Below, piece by piece: positions 1 through 9,184 of a stretch of 64,000 nt of DNA (position 1 is the stretch's first letter; every line of letters begins with the position of its first letter). Made by a program: the position numbers and the translations under genes. The notes below the pieces were generated by a model, which saw only the letters and a program-made list of their open reading frames with translations, did not search any database and was not told the DNA's origin. Source of the DNA: a bacterium (GTDB taxonomy: Bacteria; CAIWAD01); the NCBI GenBank assembly GCA_030429345.1, contig JAUIFJ010000018.1:1-64000 (forward strand). The letters are read 5' to 3'.

Positions 1-593
1 GCAGCCTGGGCATTGCGAACCAGGGTGTTGGCCGCCGTGCGCTCGTCGTACACCTCCTGGCGCTTGTCCTTCAGCTTCTTGACCTGGTCCTCAACGCCGC
101 CCAGCTGGATCACCACCTGCTGCTGCTTTTCCGGCTTCATCCGCAAAAACTCACTGGGATCGAAGGCCAGGTGGTTGAAGAACTGGTCCAGCAGGGCCTG
201 GGGGCTGCGGAAGGGGTTGGTCCGGCCATCGGCGTAGATCTTCAGCGACCACTTGCCGCCCTGGCTGATGGATCGGCAGACCCGGATCCGCCCCGGGCTT
301 TCGAACTGCGGATCTTCCGCCGGCACCAGGTCGACCACCAGCTCCGCACGCTCCGCGTCATCGCGGACCACTTCTTTGGGCGCAATCTTCGGCCCACCCA
401 GCGCCACCCAGATGGCCTGCAGGAGGCTCGTCTTCCCCTGCTCATTCCTACCACTCAGGATCACCATGCTGGAATCGGGGTCAAAGCGCACGTTCGCGGT
501 CTTCAGGCGCAGGAAGTTGTCGGCCTGCACGCCGTAGATGCGGTAGCTGTCCGCCAGCTGGGGTTCGGTCTTGTTCTGTTTCTTCGGGGGCAT
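1..593 (-). CDS. SMC/RecF-like P-loop ATPase, N-terminal part (runs off the left edge)
   Basis: Reverse-strand translation from ATG at 593: MPPKKQNKTEPQLADSYRIYGVQADNFLRLKTANVRFDPDSSMVILSGRNEQGKTSLLQAIWVALGG..., with Walker A GRNEQGKTS; missing from the ORF track because it is open-ended. Confidence 0.75.
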   Translation of the reverse strand, partial: MPPKKQNKTEPQLADSYRIYGVQADNFLRLKTANVRFDPDSSMVILSGRNEQGKTSLLQAIWVALGGPKIAPKEVVRDDAERAELVVDLVPAEDPQFESPGRIRVCRSISQGGKWSLKIYADGRTNPFRSPQALLDQFFNHLAFDPSEFLRMKPEKQQQVVIQLGGVEDQVKKLKDKRQEVYDERTAANTLVRNAQA

Positions 594-609
594 GGACACT
601 CCTTCCGTG

Positions 610-975
610 CTACAGCGCGGGGTCGCGGTGCTGCAGCCTGTACATGATGGACCACACACGGCCGAGTGCCCGGCCGTACATGCCATCATGCCTGGGCTGG
701 GCGTGCGCCGCGTTCTTGAAATTGAAATACTGGATGTCGTCACACAGCCGTGCCTGGACGATCTGCACCGTCTCCGGATCGGCGATGATGCGGTATCCGT
801 AGTCGGCTGACGGGGTATCGAGAATCGGGCCCAGCATGTCCGTCCCTTCCGCCGTTCGAAGCAGCAGCTTCAGTTCTACAAGGTGCTGCCGGTCCCGAGC
901 GCGGATCTGCAGCTTGTCCGGCTCGTCCCGGCTGCGGGTGATGCTGTAGAACCCGTGACGTGTGAAAAGCCACAT
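610..975 (-). CDS. Hypothetical protein
   Basis: 121-aa ORF between the ATPase and primase genes, same strand and tight spacing. Confidence 0.6.
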   Translation of the reverse strand: MWLFTRHGFYSITRSRDEPDKLQIRARDRQHLVELKLLLRTAEGTDMLGPILDTPSADYGYRIIADPETVQIVQARLCDDIQYFNFKNAAHAQPRHDGMYGRALGRVWSIMYRLQHRDPAL

Positions 976-987
976 GGTCGTTCCTTT

Positions 988-3939
988 CTAGAATGGGACG
1001 TCGTCGAACGGGATGTCCCCCTGGCTCTGGGGCGGATCGGTTCCGACTCCTAGGGCAGGCGCGGCGCTCTCGACAACTCTTGTTTGTGATGCAGATGCAG
1101 TATTTGATGTCTTGCCAGAAGCTTCACCGGCATCTTCCGGCTCTTCCCCACCCACGCGAATCAATGCTTCTCGAACTGCCTCGGCCTTCAGGTACAAAGT
1201 CTGGTAACGTTTCGTCCCCAATCGCCTTCTGCGTATACCTTCTTCACGGACTACATTCACCTTCCTGAGTGCAGAGGTCAATTTGTGACTGGTCATCTTG
1301 AAATCGGATGGCCATTGCCCTGCATCGACAAGTTCATCGTGAACCAGATCCTTGATCTTGGCCGTTTGATACTCGTGTGGAAACTGAAGCTCCTCCAACC
1401 CTTCGCGACTGTCTCCTTCCAGGATGTTCAGCAATGTCTGCAGGATCAGAATGTCCATGTCCGTGCGACGGTTCTTTTCTTCCTCGTCCTTCCGCTTCTG
1501 CAGCTGTGTTTGCCGCAATCGCTGCACAATGGATTGTGTTTCATCCTTGCACTCCAGATCGATCAGCCGGGCAATGGTGAACAAGGGCAGCCATGTCTCA
1601 CGCTCGCGGCCCGTCAGGTCCGGAAACTCCACTTCCGGATCACTGGTCATGGTGATTCTGAGGTGGGCGAACCTGGTCAGCGCCCAGCAGTGCAGCTTGT
1701 TCCGCAGTTTTCGTGTACGAATGTCCAGCTCAGTACTGGTCTTCGCCCAATCCAGAAAGTTGCGCGCCCCATCCCTGTCGTATTTCAGGCAGCGGACCAG
1801 GATGCACCGGCTAGCCAACACACGATCGATCTCTTTTGTACCGCCCAGGCACTTTGGGCCGTAGGTTCTGAAGGACTGCAGCTGGTTGTCGTCTCCGCTG
1901 GCACGCTTGACCATCCCCCCCTTCTTGTAGCTTCCATTCAACACCAACTTCTGGGCGAAGTAAACGGACCCCGGTTCCGGGTTCGTGAAATTCTCCGCTT
2001 CATCATAGATCGATGTACCACGATTGGCGTGTGACTCCCTGAAAATCGCAGCCTCCGAAGTACTGTCCGACTTCGATGTATTGAAGGCCAGCAGTTTGAT
2101 GAGATCCATGCCAGCGGACTTGCCGGATTCATGCCTGCCATGGAAGTGCAGGAATCCGATCGCATCGAAGAGGGGATACACATAGGTCATCATAACCCAG
2201 ATCGCTATCAGATCGTGCTGGTGCTCCTCGGGATACCAGATGTACTGTTCGAACAGATGCCTGATATCCCGAAACAGGTCCCGCGTGCTGGGAGTGCAGG
2301 ACGCAGGATCATTGAGGAACCGGGCAAGCGAGTATTCTTCTGCCGGTTCCTTGCTCCAGTTGGGCAGGGTACGTTCAGGAAAGTTCAGAGACTTCGGATC
2401 ACCAGGGTCTCGATCGTGATACAGGATGATCTTCGAACTGGGCTTTCCCTCAAGGATCCTGCTTTCAATCAGGCAAGGCATCTCCCCTGCAATTTCATCA
2501 TTGGATTCGTGCTCAAGCCACACTCCGATGTGCCCTACGGGCTCAGTGCCAGTGAAATCAAAATCCAGCGCCGGGCTGAAAGACTTCTTGTCTCGAAAGA
2601 CGAACTTCAGGCTCTCTGCAGAAGTGCCCTCCGCTTTGTCCTGTGATCCACTCTTCTGAGCATCCTTGTGAACGCGCACAGCCTCCTGCATGTCTTTGCG
2701 CAATTCGGAGACCGGGCAATCCAGCCTGGTGCGCAGACGCTTCAACCACTGCGCTTGTTCGACACCGGTTTCTGCTGCAAGCCGCAGAAGCAGCTGGTTC
2801 AGCAGTTCCTTGTGATCACGGGTCAGCCACTCGCCCGCCTGCACATCGGGCAGCTGGTCGATCATGTACTCCAGCAGGGGCGGGGCCTGCTGGACCAGCT
2901 GCTGGAACTCCTCGGCCGTGTGGCCGGCGCGCGCCCAGTCGTTGATGTCATTGGCGTCCGGGATGTGCAGGATGCGCACTTCCCCGTCCTGTATCTCGGA
3001 CTGGATGGCCTGGGCGGTCTTCAACACGTTCTTCCGGCCCGCCTCGTCGTTGTCCCACACGAGGGTCAGGGTCTCGACCCGTTTGAATTTCCGGGCATGC
3101 TTGACGGCATGGACGCCCAGGTTCCCGACGGCCGGGATTCCCCAGTCCATGAGGGTCCAGCAGTCGGGGACGCCTTCGGTGAGCACGACTTGCCGATGAT
3201 GCAGGTCGTCCTCGTTGTACAGGCCTGCAGGGCCCGGCAAGTGGATGTACTTGGCCCGCTGATCCGGATCCAGTGAGCGGAAGGTCATGCCAACCACGCG
3301 CTGGCGGCGCATGAGGGGAATGGAGATTCGCGTGTCGTAAAACAGCCGCCTCCACTCGCCCTTGTCATTCAGCCGGCGCAGGCCCAGCTCGTTGTACTCC
3401 TCGGGCTCGTAGCCCGCCAGCCCCGGATGCTTGGGCCGGATGTCGTACAGCTTGCGGATCTCGACCAGGCCCAGCAGATGCTGGCGCTGGAAATCCCGGC
3501 CAAAGCCCCGCTTTTCGAGGTAGGCGCGCGCGCCTTGCGCTGCTTCCGTCTCCCCCTGCAGCCAGCCGGCGCAGGCGCGGGCCACGGTGGTCAGGATGTC
3601 CTCCCGGCGGCGCCAGGTCTCCAGCTCCTGCCGTTCTTCCTCCGTCGGTGGTTTGACTTCCAAGCCCAGCATCTGGGCCCCGATCTCCACGGCGGCACGG
3701 AACTCCACCTTTCGCTCGGCCATCAGGTAGTCGAGCACGCTGCCGGCGGACTGGCCGCCCGGGTGGGACCAGCAGATCCAGCTGTTGGTCTCGCGGTAGA
3801 TGGTGAAGCTTGGGCCCGTGTCTTCATGGTCAGGCAGTGGACAGCAGATGCTGCGCTTCCCCGCCGCCTCCTTGGGCAGCAGGGACTCGATGGGCAGGTC
3901 CCGCTTGATTCGCTCGATCAGGTCGCTGTAGTACGCCAT
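988..3939 (-). CDS. Primase with CHC2-like zinc finger, TOPRIM and C-terminal P-loop ATPase
   Basis: CPLPDHEDTGPSFTIYRETNSWICWSHPGGQ (CHC2-like); TEGVPDCW...WDNDEAGRKN (TOPRIM); FHFHGRHESGKSAGMDLI (Walker A); C-terminus GDIPFDDVPF. Confidence 0.85.
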   Translation of the reverse strand: MAYYSDLIERIKRDLPIESLLPKEAAGKRSICCPLPDHEDTGPSFTIYRETNSWICWSHPGGQSAGSVLDYLMAERKVEFRAAVEIGAQMLGLEVKPPTEEERQELETWRRREDILTTVARACAGWLQGETEAAQGARAYLEKRGFGRDFQRQHLLGLVEIRKLYDIRPKHPGLAGYEPEEYNELGLRRLNDKGEWRRLFYDTRISIPLMRRQRVVGMTFRSLDPDQRAKYIHLPGPAGLYNEDDLHHRQVVLTEGVPDCWTLMDWGIPAVGNLGVHAVKHARKFKRVETLTLVWDNDEAGRKNVLKTAQAIQSEIQDGEVRILHIPDANDINDWARAGHTAEEFQQLVQQAPPLLEYMIDQLPDVQAGEWLTRDHKELLNQLLLRLAAETGVEQAQWLKRLRTRLDCPVSELRKDMQEAVRVHKDAQKSGSQDKAEGTSAESLKFVFRDKKSFSPALDFDFTGTEPVGHIGVWLEHESNDEIAGEMPCLIESRILEGKPSSKIILYHDRDPGDPKSLNFPERTLPNWSKEPAEEYSLARFLNDPASCTPSTRDLFRDIRHLFEQYIWYPEEHQHDLIAIWVMMTYVYPLFDAIGFLHFHGRHESGKSAGMDLIKLLAFNTSKSDSTSEAAIFRESHANRGTSIYDEAENFTNPEPGSVYFAQKLVLNGSYKKGGMVKRASGDDNQLQSFRTYGPKCLGGTKEIDRVLASRCILVRCLKYDRDGARNFLDWAKTSTELDIRTRKLRNKLHCWALTRFAHLRITMTSDPEVEFPDLTGRERETWLPLFTIARLIDLECKDETQSIVQRLRQTQLQKRKDEEEKNRRTDMDILILQTLLNILEGDSREGLEELQFPHEYQTAKIKDLVHDELVDAGQWPSDFKMTSHKLTSALRKVNVVREEGIRRRRLGTKRYQTLYLKAEAVREALIRVGGEEPEDAGEASGKTSNTASASQTRVVESAAPALGVGTDPPQSQGDIPFDDVPF

Positions 3940-3948
3940 GGTGGCTTT

Positions 3949-6015
3949 CTATTTCAGGGCCATCTGGAACAGGTCGGTATCACGGGCGGCCAGAACGGCG
4001 GCTGCGGCGTCGAACTGATGCTCGGAGCGTGCTTTCGTCCGGTCCCACTGGGCTCCTTTCCAGGATTGCCCCGTGCGCGAAGCCCCGGCCTTCACCACAT
4101 CCGCCAGGTGGGCCTTGGTGGCCAGGAGGCTGCCGCCCACACGCTGCTTCACCTCCCCGGGCAGCAGCCACACCGTCGGCACCTCGTGAAAGACCTTTGC
4201 TGCACAGGCCAGGGCCTTGGCGTAGGCCAGGCCTTTCAGGGCGTCCGCGCTCTGGGCACCGGAAGACGGGGTCTCGCAGCAGATGACGGCCGGTGGAAAG
4301 CGGGTGAGAAACGATTGCAGCCCGGCCAGCAGCAGCTCCAGCCGGCGTGTGTCATCGTCGGAGACCCGAAGACCCAGTTTCTTGTCCGACTTGGCCGTCA
4401 CGATGGTCTGGATTCCCGCCGGCCACCAGGCCGAAAGTTCGATGGCCACCAGGCCGAAGTGGGTAAAACTGGGATCCATGCCGACGGCAAAGCGTGTGGC
4501 ACCCGCCACCTGCGGGCCAAGCCGCGGGGGCTTGAGGATCGGAGCGCCGGTATCGATGGTCAGCTGCGTGCGCGACGCCACGGGCTCGCCCTTGACGATC
4601 TCCGCCCGCAGCTTGTGATACGCTTTCTTGCGCTGGTTGTACTGGCGCACCAGAGGCTTGCTGTCCCCGCCCACGTGGACCACGCCGCTATCCACGAAAT
4701 CGAAGACCTCGCCCCGCTCCTTGCCTGGACAAGCGCGCATCACGCGGCCCACACGCTGCTCGACACGACTCTCGCTCTTGGCCGGGAAGGTGAGCAGCAG
4801 GGTGTTCAGCTCGGGGATGTTGAGCCCCTCGTCGGCCACAGTGCTGGCGAAGAGCACGCGGACCGCGCCGGCGCGCACGCTCTTCCGAACTAGCCGCCGG
4901 GTGTCCTTCTTGACCTTCCCCACCAGCAGCTCGCCCTGGATGCCACGATCGGCGGCCGCTTCGAAGAGCGGCACCAGGTGGTCCTCCACCCGGCCAGAAA
5001 GCACGAGGATCACGCGGTCCGGGTCGTTGTACAGCTGGGCCAGCAGGTCCAGGATCTGCTTGTTGCGCGCGGCGTTGCCGGCTAGTGCGTCGGCCAGGGC
5101 CTGCCAGTCGGCTGCCCCGCCGTAGGGGAAGGTGAAGGCCGTGTGGATCTCATGGATCCGCGCCGGCACCAGGTAGCCCTGGTCCAGCAGCGACCGCTGA
5201 TCTGTCTCGTGGATCACGGGTCCAAAGGTGTCGGTCAGTTTCTGGGTCAGGCCATCCGCCCGCTCGGGCGTGGCCGTCAGGGCCAGGCGGTACTTGGCGG
5301 GGCACTGGCCGATGATCCGGTCGAAAGTCGTGGCCGGCGCGTGATGTCCTTCATCCAGGATCATGCAGCCGAAGGCGCTGAGGGCGCTTCGCAACACCTC
5401 CTCCTGCATGCGCGCCAGGGACTGGACGGTGGCGATCGCCAGGGTTTGCCCGGGCTTCATCGCCGGCTTCTTTGCCGACAACTGGGCGACCTCGATTCCC
5501 AGCTGCTCCTCAATCGCTTCCGCCCACTGGTCCACCAGATCCAGCGTGTGGACCAGGATCAGGGTCGGTTGGCAAATCTGCGCGACGGCCGCAAGGGCGG
5601 TGAAGGTCTTGCCGCCGCCGGCGGGGATGACCACCACGCCCTGGACACGGTCGACCATGGCGCCGCAGGCTTTCTGCTGGTAGGGCCGGAGCGCCCAGCC
5701 CCCGGCCTTGAAGGCCACACGGTCGTGTGACATGCGCAGGTCGCGCACGCCCGGCCAGGGATGGATCGATCGCTTGAGCAGATCGATGGCCCCGCGGGGC
5801 ACTGTGAGCTCGGTCCGGTCCTCGGTCCAGCCTTCCAGCCTGGGCGGAATCTGCACCCACTTCCCGTCCACCTTCTTCATCGGCCGCTGCTTCCCCCGCC
5901 GCTTGGCCCCCAGGTACTCGGGGTTGGGGTAGCTCAAATTCTTCTGAATCTGCTTGCGGGCCAGGGCGCTTAGCAGGCGACTGGGCACACGGATCACGGA
6001 ATCGACGGTGATCAT
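3949..6015 (-). CDS. SF2 (XPB-like, DEGH) helicase fused to a C-terminal RuvC-like nuclease
   Basis: IPAGGGKTFTAL, ILDEGHHAP, LTATPERADG, QRVGRVMR; C-terminal RuvC-like FAVGMDPSFTHFGLVAIE, ICCETPSSGAQSADA, EHQFDAAAAVLAA. Start MITVDS at 6015, 8 bp after the upstream stop. Confidence 0.85.
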   Translation of the reverse strand: MITVDSVIRVPSRLLSALARKQIQKNLSYPNPEYLGAKRRGKQRPMKKVDGKWVQIPPRLEGWTEDRTELTVPRGAIDLLKRSIHPWPGVRDLRMSHDRVAFKAGGWALRPYQQKACGAMVDRVQGVVVIPAGGGKTFTALAAVAQICQPTLILVHTLDLVDQWAEAIEEQLGIEVAQLSAKKPAMKPGQTLAIATVQSLARMQEEVLRSALSAFGCMILDEGHHAPATTFDRIIGQCPAKYRLALTATPERADGLTQKLTDTFGPVIHETDQRSLLDQGYLVPARIHEIHTAFTFPYGGAADWQALADALAGNAARNKQILDLLAQLYNDPDRVILVLSGRVEDHLVPLFEAAADRGIQGELLVGKVKKDTRRLVRKSVRAGAVRVLFASTVADEGLNIPELNTLLLTFPAKSESRVEQRVGRVMRACPGKERGEVFDFVDSGVVHVGGDSKPLVRQYNQRKKAYHKLRAEIVKGEPVASRTQLTIDTGAPILKPPRLGPQVAGATRFAVGMDPSFTHFGLVAIELSAWWPAGIQTIVTAKSDKKLGLRVSDDDTRRLELLLAGLQSFLTRFPPAVICCETPSSGAQSADALKGLAYAKALACAAKVFHEVPTVWLLPGEVKQRVGGSLLATKAHLADVVKAGASRTGQSWKGAQWDRTKARSEHQFDAAAAVLAARDTDLFQMALK

Positions 6016-6022
6016 GGGTTCC

Positions 6023-8017
6023 TCAGGAAAAGGGGTCGTCGTCGTCTGACAGGAAGGACTGAATGGCCTGGATCTCGGTGGACAGCATGCCGCCCGGAAT
6101 GGATTTGAGGAACTGATGGCCATAGCGCTTGGTCTTCACGCGCCCGTCCATCAGCAGCATGACGCCCCGGTCCGTATCACGGCGGATCAAGCGCCCGAAG
6201 ATCTGCTTGAAGGTGATCAGCGAAAGCGGCAGGCTGTGGCGGAAGAACCAGCCCTTGGGATCGTGCTCCGCGATCCAGTCCATGACCGGGTCCGCGGGCG
6301 AGGGAAAGGGCAGGCGATCCAGGGCAACGAGCGACAGGGCTTCCCCGGGAACATCGATGCCCTGGAAGAAGGTCCGCGTGGCGAACAGCACACTCGACAC
6401 ATCGTCCTTGAATCGCTGGATCAGCACCGTGCTGGGCGCGCTGCCCTGGCGGAAGCACCGGTATCCCAGACGGCCGAACTCGGGCTCCAGGGCGTGCCAG
6501 GCTTCCTGCATCGCCGCGTTGGACGTGAAGAGCAGGAGGCTCCGTCCCCCAGCCGCGGGCACCGCCCGAGCCAGAGTATCGATCATCCGGTCCCGGAAGT
6601 CTTCGGCATTCGGTTCCGGCAGCTGGTCGGGCACGACAACCAGGGCGCTGGACCGGAAATCGAAGGGGCTGGGAAGGATCAGCTGGCGGGTCCGGCCTTC
6701 CGGCAAGCCCAGGCGATCGCGAATGAAGCTGAAGTCGTTTCGTGTCGTAGTCAGCGTGGCGCTCGTGCCCACGAAGGCCTGCAGCTGGGGAAACAGGTTG
6801 GCCGCCAGGTGCTTGGCCACCGACACCGGTTTGCCACACAGCTTTCCCAGAGTGGGCCCCGCCTTCGGCGCCCAGGTCTCAACCCAGTACACCCACTCCG
6901 GATCCTCCTGGTCGACCAGGAACTTGATCTTTCGGCAGGCTTCCCGGCACTGGGCCTCCCTGCGTTCCAGCTGCTTGTACCGCTTGCCCTCCGGGTCCTC
7001 CCCCTTCTTCACAGACTGCAGCTCCCGCCGCGCCTGGTCCACGCACAGCAGCAGCTCCGAGGGGTCCGCGCAGCCCGGGCGCGTGATCCGCACCCTGTTG
7101 GTCTCGCGGAAGCGCGCGGCGTTCAGGGCACGTGCAAAGCGCTCCGCCGCCTGGTCCAGCCGCTCCCACGTCTCGCCGGACAGGAAGGACTTGAGCGACC
7201 GGAAGGACCAGCGGCCGATGTCCTCGCCGGCGAAGTTGGCCCCGATCTCCGGGATTTCGTGTGCTTCATCTGCGATCAAGATGTCATACGGGGGCAGCAC
7301 ACGTGCCCGGTCGGCCGTCCGCATCCGGACCTGCAGGTCCGCGAACAGGAGGTGGTAGTTGGTGACCACGATGTCCGCATCGGCGGCTGCCTCGATCGCT
7401 GCCTTGTGGAAACAGGGAAGCTCACAGCCCGCGCATTCCCCGGTGTCCGTGACCGCGAACTGGCGCCACACGCGGGGACCGGGCTTGAAGTCCAGCTCAC
7501 TAACATCCCCGCTGCCGGTCTTGTTGGCCCAGTCCAAAACGGCCCGGAACTCCTCCTCGTCTTCCTGGGCCAGTCCGCCACCTTTGAAGAACCCGCTGTT
7601 GTGCTCGGTCAGCTTATCCACACACACGAACTGCTGCCGGCCCTTCATCAGTGCGAACTTGAAGTCCACGGGCAGCAGGTCCCGCAGGAAGGGCAGGTCC
7701 TTCCCCACCAGCTGCTCCTGCAGCGCGATGTTGGCCGTGGCGATCACCACACGCTGCAGGTTCGGCACGGCATGCAGGATCGCCGGGATGAGATACGCCA
7801 AGCTCTTGCCCGTACCCGTGGGGGCCTCGACCAGCAGCTCGCGCTCATCGCGCAGCGTGTCGTACACCGCCCCGGCCATTCGGATCTGACTCTCGCGTGC
7901 CTGGTAGCCCTCTAGACTGCCGGCCATCAGACCATTGGGTCCCAGAACCTGGGCAGGGGTGAGTAAAAGCTGTGTGCTACCCGTTTGCGGGGCAGCCGGT
8001 TCTACACTGAATGCCAT
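6023..8017 (-). CDS. DinG/XPD (Rad3)-family helicase
   Basis: VEAPTGTGKSLAYLIPAI, IADEAHEIPEIG, cysteines CVDKL...CAGCELPC, FATRTFFQGIDVPGEALSLVALDRLPF; C-terminus SDDDDPFS. Confidence 0.85.
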   Translation of the reverse strand: MAFSVEPAAPQTGSTQLLLTPAQVLGPNGLMAGSLEGYQARESQIRMAGAVYDTLRDERELLVEAPTGTGKSLAYLIPAILHAVPNLQRVVIATANIALQEQLVGKDLPFLRDLLPVDFKFALMKGRQQFVCVDKLTEHNSGFFKGGGLAQEDEEEFRAVLDWANKTGSGDVSELDFKPGPRVWRQFAVTDTGECAGCELPCFHKAAIEAAADADIVVTNYHLLFADLQVRMRTADRARVLPPYDILIADEAHEIPEIGANFAGEDIGRWSFRSLKSFLSGETWERLDQAAERFARALNAARFRETNRVRITRPGCADPSELLLCVDQARRELQSVKKGEDPEGKRYKQLERREAQCREACRKIKFLVDQEDPEWVYWVETWAPKAGPTLGKLCGKPVSVAKHLAANLFPQLQAFVGTSATLTTTRNDFSFIRDRLGLPEGRTRQLILPSPFDFRSSALVVVPDQLPEPNAEDFRDRMIDTLARAVPAAGGRSLLLFTSNAAMQEAWHALEPEFGRLGYRCFRQGSAPSTVLIQRFKDDVSSVLFATRTFFQGIDVPGEALSLVALDRLPFPSPADPVMDWIAEHDPKGWFFRHSLPLSLITFKQIFGRLIRRDTDRGVMLLMDGRVKTKRYGHQFLKSIPGGMLSTEIQAIQSFLSDDDDPFS

Positions 8018-8092
8018 GGATCACCTGCAGGAATGAACTAGACCCCGACCAAGCCCGTGGGCCCAGCCGGGGTCAGGGAGAAGGGTCATCAA

Positions 8093-8818
8093 TCAGGAGA
8101 AGGGATCGCCCTCGCCTTCGCCATCGGCCTGGGCGCGCCGCATGGCATCCAGCTCGCCGTCCACCCAGGACCGGGCGGCCTGCAGCTTGTCCGTCGTCAG
8201 CTCCTTGATCTTGCGGAGCCCGAAGTGCTGGGTGAAGTCCTTGGGGATGTCGGCGTTGTAGGCATGCAGGGTCTGCAGGTCCTTCAAGAGCGGCGCCAAC
8301 TGCTCCTCCGTCGCCAGGGTCGCAGGCTTGTCCGTCTCGGTGCCCCCGCCCCCTCCACCTTCTCCGTCGTCGGCCAGGTCATGGAGGGTCAAGCCCGTCA
8401 GGTGCTTGCGCATCTCGGCCGTGATGTCACACTCGGGCAGGATCGTGTACTCCGTGTCCTTGCCGGTTCCGCTGCGTCGGACCTCGAAGACCTTGTTGTC
8501 CACGCCGTACTTGATGTCCAGGTTGTTCACCAGCTTGAAGAACTTCTTCCCCTGCTCCAGGATCTGCAGCCCCTGGTAAACCGGCTGGCCGTTCTCCATC
8601 TCGAAGACCGCGACGTTCATCTTGGTCTTCAGCACCTTGGACTTCCCGCACCCGGGTGTCCAGTCCTGGTAGTTGGACCCGTCCCAGAATGTCTCACGGA
8701 TGTGAGGATCGCCCAGGAAGGCGACCAGGCCGGCGGCCCCGTCATCGATCTTCCAGAACTTCCCGCCTTCCTTGTCATTCTCCTCGAACCGGCGGTTCAT
8801 GTCGTCAAAGCGTCCCAT
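8093..8818 (-). CDS. Phage-type single-stranded DNA-binding protein (gp32-like)
   Basis: MGRFDDMNRRFEENDKEGGKFWKIDDG...; replication operon context; Gly/acidic linker and acidic C-terminus GEGEGDPFS. Confidence 0.6.
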   Translation of the reverse strand: MGRFDDMNRRFEENDKEGGKFWKIDDGAAGLVAFLGDPHIRETFWDGSNYQDWTPGCGKSKVLKTKMNVAVFEMENGQPVYQGLQILEQGKKFFKLVNNLDIKYGVDNKVFEVRRSGTGKDTEYTILPECDITAEMRKHLTGLTLHDLADDGEGGGGGGTETDKPATLATEEQLAPLLKDLQTLHAYNADIPKDFTQHFGLRKIKELTTDKLQAARSWVDGELDAMRRAQADGEGEGDPFS

Positions 8819-8841
8819 GTGGGATTCCTCCGTTGAAGTGG

Positions 8842-9111
8842 CTAGTTGATTTCGATTTTGCTCAGCAGGTGGGTGATTGCCGGGTGCTTCCGGACCTCCG
8901 TATCCTGGCCCTCGGGCAGGGCTGGCGGGGCGACGGAGTGCAGGCTTTTCTGGTAGGCGTGATCCACGGCCCTGGCCAGGGCCCAGACCGCTTCGTCTTC
9001 CAGGCAATGGATGGCGGCGATGCCCCCTAGCCGGAGGGTCAGGTCCCGGAAGGCCTGGCGGATCTCCGCCGCGGGTGCGGGTGGCTGGGCTGGCATCGTG
9101 GCTTCAGACAT
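8842..9111 (-). CDS. Hypothetical protein
   Basis: 89-aa ORF in the leftward operon. Confidence 0.55.
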   Translation of the reverse strand: MSEATMPAQPPAPAAEIRQAFRDLTLRLGGIAAIHCLEDEAVWALARAVDHAYQKSLHSVAPPALPEGQDTEVRKHPAITHLLSKIEIN

Positions 9112-9184
9112 GAGTAGGCTCCTTGGTTGGTGCGTTGCCTACTCACGTATGGGGCAATGATTTTTTGATTTGTGACAGGGGGGG

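Noticed and set aside
3427-4893. 488-aa + strand ORF
   Set aside because: Antisense to primase and helicase-RuvC genes with strong motifs
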